Assembly (NCBI RefSeq): GCF_037042905.1
Contig: NC_087252.1
Coordinates: 17,811,701 to 17,875,700, forward strand
Direction of reading: 5' to 3'
DNA: 64,000 nucleotides
Source of the DNA: Lytechinus pictus
Lineage: Eukaryota > Echinodermata > Echinoidea > Temnopleuroida > Toxopneustidae
The position numbers and the translations under genes were made by a program. Positions 33,215-43,151 of this stretch are shown here, in pieces (the stretch's first letter is position 1; every line of letters starts with the position of its first letter). The notes under the pieces are model-generated. The model made no database searches and had not been told where the DNA came from. It saw only the letters and a list, made by a program, of their open reading frames with translations.

Positions 33215-36200
33215 GAGAGGAAGGACCAGAGAAAAGTTTTCCATCAGCAAGGGAAACAGACCGCCTCCAATAAATCTCGCACTCTGCAAATCGAAACAAG
33301 AGAGGATGATGAAAGCGAAAGCTACGGGTTGTATACACACTCGACGAAAGCTTCCAAACCTCCTCCGATTATGACTCAGCTAATAGTAAAAGGGAAACCT
33401 ATAAACTTCCAAGTGGACACGGGCTCGGCAGTAACGCTAATCAATGAGAAAACGTGGCTCTCCCAGTGGAGTGACAAAGAGAGGCCTAAGCTGAGCGAAC
33501 CGAAAACGCGGCTTCGTACATACACCGAACATTTAGTCGACATTATCGGAGAATGTGAAGTCGCCGTATCCAAGGGCAACAAGGAGGAACGCTTGCCTTT
33601 GATAGTTGCTAGAGGCAGAGGGCCGAATCTCATGGGACGAGATTGGCTGCACGAAATAAAGTTGGACTGGAGGGAGATAAACTTGGTCAGGGTCAATGAC
33701 GCAGTAGACAGAGTGTTTTCAGACTACGCGGGACTGTTCACACGAGAACTTGGAAAGTTGAAAGGTGTAGAAGTAGATCTGGATATTGACCCCAATGCAT
33801 CACCAAAGTTTTTGAAGGCCCGTCCAGTTCAATTTTCTCTTCGAAGTCGTCTGGATCAAGAGCTGGATCGCCTTCTAGCAGATGACATAATTGAACCAGT
33901 TCAATATTCAAACTGGGCAGCTCCAGTGGTCCCAGTCGTCAAAGGAGATGGATCCATTCGCATTTGTGGGGATTATAAAACCACGATTAATACAGCAGCT
34001 CGATCGGATACCTATCCGATCCCGAGAGTAGAAGAGCTATTTGCCAGGCTTGCAAATGGAAAGAAATTCACAGAACTGGATCTGTCTCATGCCTATCAAC
34101 AGCTAGTCCTGTCTGAGAAATCCAGGGAGTTCGTCACCATCAACACGCATAGAGGGTTATTTCGATACAAGAGACTGCCTTTTGGAGTTTCAACTGCGCC
34201 CTCTGTGTTTCAGCGGACGATGGAGTCATTGCTGGCCGGTATACCAGGTGTGGCTGTCTACCTAGATGATCTTCTCATCACAGGAGAGTCAACAGATGCC
34301 CACATGAAGAACCTGAGAGCAGTCCTAGATGTTCTTCTGAAAGCTGGACTAAGACTGAAGAAAGAGAAATGTGTGTTTCTCAAGGACGAGGTTGATTACC
34401 TCGGACACACAATCACTGCCAAAGGTCTTCGTCCCACGGGGGACAAGGTGCAAGCCATTACAAATGCGCCTGAACCAAAGAGCGTAAAGGAACTCCGCTC
34501 GTTCCTGGGCTTGCTGAATTACTATGGTAAATTTCTACCCGACCTTGCATCGAATCTAGAACCTCTTCATCGGTTGTTGAGGAAAGACGCAAGATGGCAG
34601 TGGGGTAAAGAGCAAAAACAGGCTTTCGTAAGAGCCAAAAAGTTGCTTAATTCAACTCGGGTGCTAGCCCACTACAATCCGGAAGAGAAACTGATACTAG
34701 CTTGCGACGCTAGTCCGTACGGTGTCGGAGCCGTACTCGCACATAGATTTTCGGATGGGACCGAAAAACCCATCGGTTTCGCGTCGCGAACACTGAATGT
34801 TGCGGAACGCAGATATTCGCAATTAGACAAGGAAGGTCTAGCGATTGTATTTGGGGTAAAACGGTTTCACCAATATCTGTATGGCCGTAAATTCGAAATA
34901 ATCACGGACCATAAGCCGCTACTTGGTCTCTTTGGAGAGAGGAAAGTCATTCCACAGATGGCTTCTCCGCGCGTCCAACGGTGGGCGATTACACTTGCGG
35001 CATACGAATATGAAATAAAGTATAAAGCGGGAGAGAAAAATTCAAATGCTGGTGCACTCAGTAGATTGCCGCTAGAATCAACCATTTCGGATCCTCCGAT
35101 CCCAGGGGATATCATACTTCTCATGGATACGTTAGATAGGACACCGATAACGCCCTCGCGCGTCCGTTCTCTTACCGACAAAGATCCGATCTTGTCGCGG
35201 GTCCGTAACTTCATCTTACAAGGATGGCCTACAGCAGATGAATTACAAGATAAGGCATTCGGTCCGTATTTGAATAGAAAAGATGAATTGAGTGTCCATG
35301 AGGGAGTAATATTGTGGGGAGCTCGCGCGGTGCTTCCTCCGAAATGTCGAGAAGCAATGATGGAAGAATTGCATGATGCACATCCGGGGATAGTACGTAT
35401 GAAGGCAATGGCGAGAAGTTGCGTATGGTGGCCACAGATTGACAAAGATTTGGAGCGTAAAGTAAAATCTTGCGAAAAATGTCAATCACACCAGCGACAA
35501 CCGTCGAAAGCTCCACCCCATCAGTGGGAATATCCAAGTAAACCGTGGTCGCGAATTCAAATCAAAATGGATAGATGTTCATATTATGAATAAATCGACT
35601 AGTGAAGCGACAATAGACAAATTGAGGGAAGTCTTTTCGGCACAAGGTCTTCCTCAAACGCTGGTTTCGGATAATGGGCCCTGTTTCACGAGTGAAGAAT
35701 TTGCTATGTTCATGAAAATGAACGCAATTAATCCCATTCGAGGTGCACCATATCACCCAGCTACTAATGGTCTCGCGGAAAGAGCAGTGCAAACTGTGAA
35801 AGGAGCCCTCAGAAAAATGAGTGGACCCCTTCAGACGAGATTATCGAGGTTCTTGTTGAGTTACCGTACAACTCCACAAGCTACCACAAATCAGTCACCG
35901 GCAGAATTGCTCATGAACCGAAAGTTGCGTACTCGCATATCTTCTGTTCTGCCTGATGTGAACGCAACCGTTGAGAAAAAGCAATTCTCACAGACCGCTC
36001 ACACTTCTCGCAAACTTCGCGAATTTAAGATAGGAGAAGAAGTCCTTGTGAGAAATTACGGGCGAGGTAACCAATGGCTACCCGGAAAAGTAGTCGAACG
36101 TAACGGTCCGGTATCCTATGTCGTAAATGTCAATGCCAATAGCTCGACGCTGAAATGGAAACGTCATGTTGACCAACTGCGAAGTCGAATCTCGACTTCA

Positions 36201-36404
36201 TCGACCTCGAACGACGTCACCGGCCCGACACACGAAGATGACGTGATCATCCGTGATAACGACAATGATGATCGCGATGTCAATGAAGATCATATAGATA
36301 TTCGCGCCGATCGTGAAGACAATCCTGAAGTCGAACACGATGACGGTATAAAGCATTATCCTAGACGAGAGCGGAGAAAACCAAACTATTATGGTTTTTC
36401 GTAA
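33215..36404 (+). pseudogene. pol of gypsy element: protease, RT, RNase H, broken integrase
   Basis: Open from just after the gag TGA, in the same frame, to 35,593. Protease motif VDTGSA at 33,413-33,430; reverse transcriptase with YLDD at 34,259-34,270; RNase H with LACDAS, Asp at 34,706; integrase zinc-finger region HPGIVRMKAMARSCVWW ... CEKCQ at about 35,380-35,490. Near 35,560 a deletion removes the N-terminal part of the integrase core, including the first catalytic Asp, and shifts the frame. The rest continues in another frame to 36,404 (LVSDNGPCF, second Asp; GLAERAVQ, Glu). An acidic tail replaces any chromodomain. RT and RNase H look intact, integration does not. Confidence 0.92.
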
Positions 36405-36722
36405 TTTCGGATACAACAATAATTTTAATAGATCTTGTCTTGGATTATTAACTCACATATTTTTTGACCTTGTCAAAATTCCTGATTTAATTGTTTAGTT
36501 CAGTGAAACAGAAAGTATCATTGAATTTATTAGTTTTAATTATAACTTCAGTTACTGACTGACGTAAATTATCAAAACTTTCTCAAAGTTAAAATTTGAA
36601 TCTGGGAACTGATATCAAATGAAATTGTTAAATTACAATATATATTTTCATGACCAGTTGAATATTTACTGGTACAGTTGAGTTGCAAATTGAATTGGGA
36701 TGTTGAATAGGTATGTTTAATC

Positions 36723-36736
36723 TAAGGGGGGAGAGA
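36723..36736 (+). other. Polypurine tract
   Basis: TAAGGGGGGAGAGA immediately precedes the 3' LTR, the expected site for plus-strand priming. Confidence 0.85.
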
Positions 36737-36912
36737 TGTTATATATTGATAATGATGTCATACATGATGTCATACCATGACTTACAATTGTAGCTGCGCA
36801 GGCGCAATGCGAAATAAACTTGCTTTGGAATCATATACCAAGAGTATCAGACGTGTGCTTATTTATGTGCCTTAATTACTAATTACGGTAGATTAATTAG
36901 GAGTACATAACA
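36737..36912 (+). repeat. 3' LTR of gypsy element
   Basis: 176 bp, same boundaries as the 5' LTR with three substitutions; followed by the AGCAT target duplication at 36,913-36,917. Confidence 0.95.
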
Positions 36913-37990
36913 AGCATTGTATAAAGTAATACATAAAAAGAGATGATAGTTAAAAACATCAGTCCTGAAAGGGGAATTGGTATTGCATCCCAGTTGATCG
37001 GCCTAGGCAAGATTGAGGAAATGTCTTTTAACAGAAAGTTTGAAATTATTTGGGGTTTTAACATTTTTAACACTTTGGGGGAGTCTATTCCATAGAACGC
37101 TGCCATCATAACATAAAGCAGTTTCACAATAATCGGTGCGGCCATGATGAGCACTTTGTCGAGTATTTGCATTATGAACTTTAAAAATTTCTTTGAAAAC
37201 ATTTTTAAAACAATCTGCTGATAAGTGAGGTATTCTACTATTTTCTTAAAAGGCATCTATCTTAAACGTCTAAACATTTCATTAGAGGGGGTTTATATAT
37301 ACAATTTAAAATAAGTTTTGATGCCTTCTCTTGCAATTTAGTCAACTTATCAATTTGAGCTAAATATCTATTCCCCCAAATTTCGCAACAGTAATCCATT
37401 TGTGTTTGAATGAGGCATACATATAATAATTTCATTGAAGCTTCATCAACATATGGTTTGACTCTTCTGAGCATGGCAAGTCCTGCAAATACTTTTCTAC
37501 ATACATAGTCAACATGGTCAACATGATTGCACCATGACAAATTATCATCAATAACAACACCAAGACATTTAAAACTATTACACTTTTCAATTTCAATACT
37601 TTCATACTTAATACAAATATTTTAATACCTTTAGTCTTTTTTTTACTTTAAATGATCATATTTTTGGTTTTATCAACATTTAAACATAGCTTATTTAACT
37701 TGATCCACTTAGCGATTGCATCAAAATCATTCTGAATTTTTACTTGTATCTCATAAATAGACGTAGCACTGACATATAGGGTAGTATCATCAGCGTACTT
37801 AACTAACTTTCCATGATTCAAAACGTGTAACATATCATCAATATAAATCAAAAAAGTCATTTAAGTCATTACGCCCATGTGTGGTCTTACTTAATGAAAA
37901 GTTTACTGGGTTGAACACAGTTTGTTGAAACATATCAGTAAAATTATGTGCAATGCTTCAATATGACTTTTGTAACACAAACTTGTGCCG
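36913..37990 (-). pseudogene. LINE copy 2, 5' part beyond the gypsy insertion
   Basis: Continues the LINE of 31,861-32,241. The minus-strand blocks YCCEIWGNRYLAQIDKLTKLQ (about 37,370) and YADDTTLYV (about 37,790) are nearly identical to copy 1. Relative to copy 1 it lacks the segment equivalent to about 27,030-27,455 (junction near 37,860) and about 15 bp near 37,227. Homology ends near 37,985 (TTGTAACACAA), the same place as copy 1 at 27,590. Dead copy. Confidence 0.85.
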
Positions 37991-37999
37991 AAAAAAGGC

Positions 38000-38704
38000 A
38001 GCCAAAATAAGTTTGTCAGTTGACAGCGCACTGCGCATCAACATCGGCAGCAAAGGGCACTATAAACATACACTTGTGACATCAATACCTATAAAATATA
38101 ATCCCTATTGTTTTACGATTCCCCATTATTCCCAAACCAAGGGTTCGAATCCCTACCATCTTGATCTCATGTATAGATACCCATCTGTAACCCGACTGGG
38201 ATATATGAAAATAGATAAAACCCATATGGGTCTCAAATGCGTATTACCATCTTGATCCCATTTAGAAATACCCATCTGGAACCCAACTGGGAAATATGGG
38301 AACAGTTAAAACCCACATGGGTCCCATATGCGTATTACCATCCTGAGCCCATTTAGAAAATAATGCCCATCTATAACCCAACTGGGATATATGAAAATAG
38401 ATAAAACCCATTTGGGTCTCAAATGCGTATTACCATCTTGATCCCATTTAGAAATACCCATCTGGAACCCAACTGGGATATATGGGCACAGTTAAAAACC
38501 CCATGGGTCCCATATGCGTATTACCATCCTGAGCCCATTTAGAAAATAATGCCCATCTATAACCCAACTGGGATATATGAGAACATATAAAACCCATATA
38601 GGTCTCATATGCGTATTACCATTTAATCCCATTTAGAAATACCCTTCTGGAACCCAACTGGGATATATGGGCACAGTTAAAGCCTACATGTGTTCCATTT
38701 GCAT
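38000..38704. repeat. ~90-bp minisatellite, left half
   Basis: From about 38,100: units of the type TTACCATCTTGATCCCATTT, then GAAATACCCATCTGG, ACCCAACTGGGATATATG and CCCATATGCG. Alternating CTTGATCCC and CCTGAGCCC units give a ~183-bp dimer period. 38,000-38,100 is unremarkable. Confidence 0.9.
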
Positions 38705-41697
38705 ATTTAAGATTTAAGATTTATTGATTTATTTCATTTATTTTTTTTTCAATTTTTCACATACAAATCAAAAATACATAAATACAATTACAAACAAAAA
38801 TGAACAAAAGTAAGGACCTTACATTTGCAAAAATTGGGTAATGTAAATTATACGAACAAAATACGTTACTTACATCATCATTTTATAAAACTAAACATTC
38901 TTGAAAGTATGAGTATTCGTGTGTATGTTATAAAAAAAAGAAAGAGGTGAAATGAAAAGAGAGACCAGCTGAGAAATTTGGCTTGTTGGACGCTGATCTC
39001 TCGAATACGTAAATAATGTAATTAACGTAATATAATGTGAACTTGGTAAATGATCATTCAAATCAAAGGAACGTAAATTGTAGGATAATCGCTGAAAGTG
39101 TGGAAGATAAATGAGTGGCCATGGATGGTAAAAAAAGAAGAAAAAAAAACAGAACAATGGACGGGGGACAAGGAAAAAGAATAAGATACAAATAGCGATA
39201 AGGAAAAGACAAATAAGAAATAAGGAAAAGGGAGTAGGGGAAAGGGGTCGGTTGGAGGTGGGATCTGTATGATTATCAAGTAATCGAAGAGGTTTGTTGT
39301 GAGTAGGGGGCAAGTAGTGATTTCTTAACTTTAAATTTAAATATACCTATACTTAAGCTCTCTCTCGTATTCAGGGGAAGGGAATTCAAAAATTTGGGGG
39401 CAGTAAATACAAAAGTGTTCTGTGTAAGTGCTGTACGAGTCCTTGGCAGGTGATACAAATTGATTTGTCAAGTTGGGTAATGGTGAATTTCATTATTGAC
39501 TCGAAATATGTTGTTAAAAATGGAGGGCAACCCTTGGTTGTTATACTGATACATGAGAATCGCAAGATTCAATCGATAAATATCGTAAATTTTTTAAATA
39601 TTATTTGAGTGAAAAAGACCGTCTGTATGGTGTCTACAATCAACCTGACATATGATCCGCATAACTTTTTTTTGTAAGAGTAATACTTTATTTACCATAT
39701 ATGTTGCACTGTTTCCCCAGGCGAGTATTTCGTAATTCAAGTGGGGTAAAACTAATGTTGAATATAAAGATTTAAGAATGTTAGGGGGGAATACCCATTT
39801 GAGCTTGTTTATTACACCAACATTTCTAGATATCACCTTACATATATTATTAATGTGATATTTTCATGAAAGTTTGTCATCAGTGAATGTACCAAAAAAT
39901 TTCGTTGTAGTTACCTGTTGTAATTGTATGTTATCTATTAGAATTGGATAAGGTAGTTCATTAAATGTGTTGCTAAATAACATGAAATTAGTTTTCTCTA
40001 GATTTAGGGATAATTTGTTGGTCTTAACCCATGTTGACACTAAGTTTAATTCGGAGTTGACTATCTGATAAAGAGTTTCTATGTTTGTGAGTGAAAGAAA
40101 AAGATTGGTGTCATCTGCATACATAATAAATGAAAATAAGTCCGAGGATCTGTTAAAGTCGTGGATATAAGGTATGAAAAGCAGCGGGCCAAGTATGGAA
40201 CCCTGAGGGACACCGCAGTTAATATTTCTCAATTGTGACATATGATTTTCAATGCAAACTTATTGTTGGCGTTCGTGTAAATAATTACGGAACCAATCTA
40301 AGACAATGCCTCTGATACCATAATGTGACAGTTTATATAAAAAAATTTGGTGGTCTATTGCGTCGAACGCTTTAAAAAAATCTAAAAACATTCCTATCGT
40401 ATGGGATCCTTTGTCAAAAGAGTTAGCTACTTTGTTGATTAGGGACAAGATAGCATGAGATGTATTATGATGTTTTCTAAAACCAAACTGACAGCCAGTT
40501 AGAATTTCGTTATTATTCAAAAAGTCAATTGTGCGTGAAAAGACTATCTTTTCTAATATTTTTGAAAAAGTTGATAATAATGACATGGGTCTGTAGTTTG
40601 ATATTAAAAGAGGATCACCTTTAAAAAAAATCGGTATTATCTTGGCTAATTTCATTTTATTTGGAAAAACACCTGTTCTCAAAGACAAATTACATATATA
40701 AGTAAAAGGTTCAATAATACAAGAAATAATCTTTTTCGTTATGGCATTATCAAAACCGTCATGTCCACAACTCCGTTTGCTATGTAAATTATTAACTATA
40801 TCAAGAGTTTCATTCTCATCCACCGGGACAAAAAACATAGAATTCGGGTTAGGATAAGGTAAATATTCATGAAAACTTTTGTTACTCTCTGGTATCTTAC
40901 TAGCTGAATTTGGGCAAATCTCTACAAAAAAGTTTGAAAGTGATCGGAAATTTCTTGTACATTATCAATAATTTTATTGTCGATTTGTATCTTAGATACA
41001 TAATTTTTCTTTTCATGTTTATTCAATACTTCATTTATAATTTTCCATGTATTGCTTGCGTTTTTTTTTACATTTCGTGAACTGGCAAGAATTTTTTTTC
41101 TCTCTTCGTAATAGCCCTGTCAGTGTGTTTTTTTAATTTAAATATCTTGATTTATTATTCACAGTTGGCTTTGCTTTATATTTCAGATAAAGATTATTTT
41201 TCCTATTTTTACATCTGAGTAAGCTAGTTGTGATCCATGGAGATCTGGGGCTTCTTTTCTACTACGCTGATTATATTGTCTTACCGGGAGACATTCATTA
41301 AATAAATTAGTCAATTTATCCATAAAATCGTCACAAACAATGATTTACTTCAATCATATCATAAATATCACCCCAGTCTAGTTCATCAAGTATATCTTTG
41401 AATGCGTTAATATTGCCCTCAGAAAAAATCGTGTGTATATTTTAGAAGGTTGTTGAGTCTGTTGTAGAATTGGGAAATTTGCAAATATTGGGAAGTGATC
41501 CGTGATATCAGAGATGACCACTCCAGCGTATGGAAAAGGATGCATATTGGTAAATATGTTGTTTATAAGAGTGGAGGAGTGTTCCGAAATACGAGTTGGT
41601 TTAGATATAAGTGGAATAAATGATGACGTAAGGAATGTTCCATAGAACTCCTGAACAAAGGAATCAGAATCATATTTCAGTAGACTAGCATTGAAAT
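38705..41697 (-). pseudogene. LINE (CR1-type) with endonuclease end and reverse transcriptase
   Basis: Minus-strand order: end of an AP-type endonuclease (DFNASLLKYD ... LISKPTRISEHSSTLI ... ISDITDHFPIF; 41,650-41,450), then reverse transcriptase (SCGHDGFDNAITKK, SNYRPMSLLSTFSKILE, GCQFGFRKHHNTSHAI, LDFFKAFDAIDHQIF; 40,840-40,330), GVPQGSILGPLLF and MYADDTNLFLSL (40,220-40,080), and a C-terminal domain to about 39,280. It is 5'-truncated within the endonuclease at 41,697. Several frame breaks and some key-motif drift (FIPYIHDF) make it inactive. The 3' end near 38,705 has ATTTAAGATTTAAG repeats. It lies inside a minisatellite whose halves flank it. Confidence 0.85.
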
Positions 41698-42345
41698 CAT
41701 CTTGATTACCATCTTGATCCCATTTACAAATATCAATCTGTAAACTAACTGGGAAATGTGGGAACAGGTAAAACCCACATGGGTCCCATATGCGTATATT
41801 ACCATCTTGAGACTTGAGCCCATTTAGAAATGCCCATCTATAACGCAACTGGGATATATGAAAACAGATAAACCCATATAGGTCTCATATGCGCTTTACC
41901 ATCTTGAGCCCATTTAGAAATGCCCATCTATAACGCAACTGGGATATATGAAAACAGATAAACCCATATAGGTCTCATATGCGCTTTACCATCTTGATCC
42001 CATTTAGAAATACCCATTTGTAACCCAACTGGGAAATATGGGAATAGATAGAACCAACATGGGTCCCATATGCCTATTACCATCTTGATCCCATTTAGAA
42101 ATACCCATTTGTAACCCAACTGGGATATATGGGCACAGATAGAACCCACATGGGTCCCATAAATTACAATATTTACCCTATTTAGAAATGCCCATCTGTA
42201 ACCCAACTCGGATATTTGGGCACAGATGAAACCAACATGGGTACCGTATGGTTTGCACACCTGGGCCCCGTGTAGCAATACCCATGTGTTTTCAAAATGG
42301 GATTTATTTGGGGAATAAGGGCCCATATGGGACCCAAATGGGACC
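41698..42345. repeat. ~90-bp minisatellite, right half
   Basis: Continuation of the 38,100-38,704 units after the LINE, ending in progressively diverged units near 42,345. Because the period is near a multiple of three, a long minus-strand frame (41,928-42,578) stays open and reads a ~30-residue repeat; I treat it as fortuitous. Confidence 0.88.
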
Positions 42346-43151
42346 CAGATGTCCGATATAAAAAAGGCATAAGCGACCAAGATACTTTGCTGCCTGGGTA
42401 CTGGCGCGTGGTGGCGCGCAGCCGCTCCAAAATATTGAATATTACGGGCCAAAAAAAAAAAATTCGTCACGCCAAATTCAATTTTGGGCGCCGTTACGCG
42501 GCCACTATGCGCCAGTTGGGAGGTAATTTGAGTCAATGCTCGCCACTGGCACCTTGGCCACACTAGGCGCCACAACAACTTTGTATTGGCGCGAACTGGC
42601 GCCGGATAAGTGGACTCCTAGCATAAGCGAAACTTTAAAATAGCTCAACCATAACTTAAAGGCTGATGATGCTAACGTGATATGTTTCATGTGAACCTCC
42701 CTTTAGGGAGGTTCACATTATACAAGCTATGCTTTTGAGTGAATCTCCCATTTCTACAAATACCTTTTTTTATATTTAGATTATATGTTATAATTTGTCT
42801 ACAAAATACACCATATTTTGTTTATATATCTATATGTTAATTATCATTGATGTTGTTGAATATGATTATAATGACAATGATTTGTTTCGTAAATATTTGT
42901 TATAAATTTTTGAAAATGATTTGTATAAATATTTATGTCATTTTTGTTGGAAATAAATCTGAATCTGGATGGGGTGCCCTGCTCCATGGAGAAATAGGCT
43001 TTATACTTTGTTCTTCCATTCTCAATCTTTTTATTATTATTATTATTTCAGATTTCGTGTTATCTTGACAACTCTATATAACCACTTCAATATACATGTA
43101 TTGATATTTATTTTATTTTTTCTTATTTATTTGTCTTTTTTTTTACCACAG
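42346..43151. other. Upstream/intronic DNA before TRIM gene, with short hairpin
   Basis: Contains GGCGCG-rich words (42,400-42,600), a perfect hairpin at 42,689-42,718 and a possible retroelement tail ending GGAAATAAATCTGAATCTGG (42,949). A pyrimidine stretch with TTTTTTTTTACCACAG leads into the candidate exon at 43,152. No gene frame is supported. Confidence 0.5.

Larger units (their letters stand above)
32242..36912 (+). mobile_element. Complete but inactivated Ty3/gypsy retrotransposon, Mag-like
   Basis: 4,671 bp with two 176-bp LTRs, 5-bp target duplication AGCAT (32,237-32,241 and 36,913-36,917), primer-binding site, gag, pol and polypurine tract. The pol order is protease, reverse transcriptase, RNase H, integrase. 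There is no envelope frame and no chromodomain, and the tRNA-Ser primer fits the Mag lineage. Three LTR differences over 176 bp indicate a fairly recent insertion. gag has one internal stop, gag and pol are separated by a TGA, and integrase has lost part of its core, so it cannot move on its own. Confidence 0.93.

Noticed and set aside
33003..33374. Frames antisense to or offset from gag
   Set aside because: Shadow frames of the gypsy gag-pol coding region.
34867..35792. Minus-strand frames of up to 192 codons
   Set aside because: Shadow frames of pol with no domain of their own.
41928..42578. 216-codon minus-strand frame
   Set aside because: Arises from a ~90-bp tandem repeat whose period is near a multiple of three; no start context or domain.
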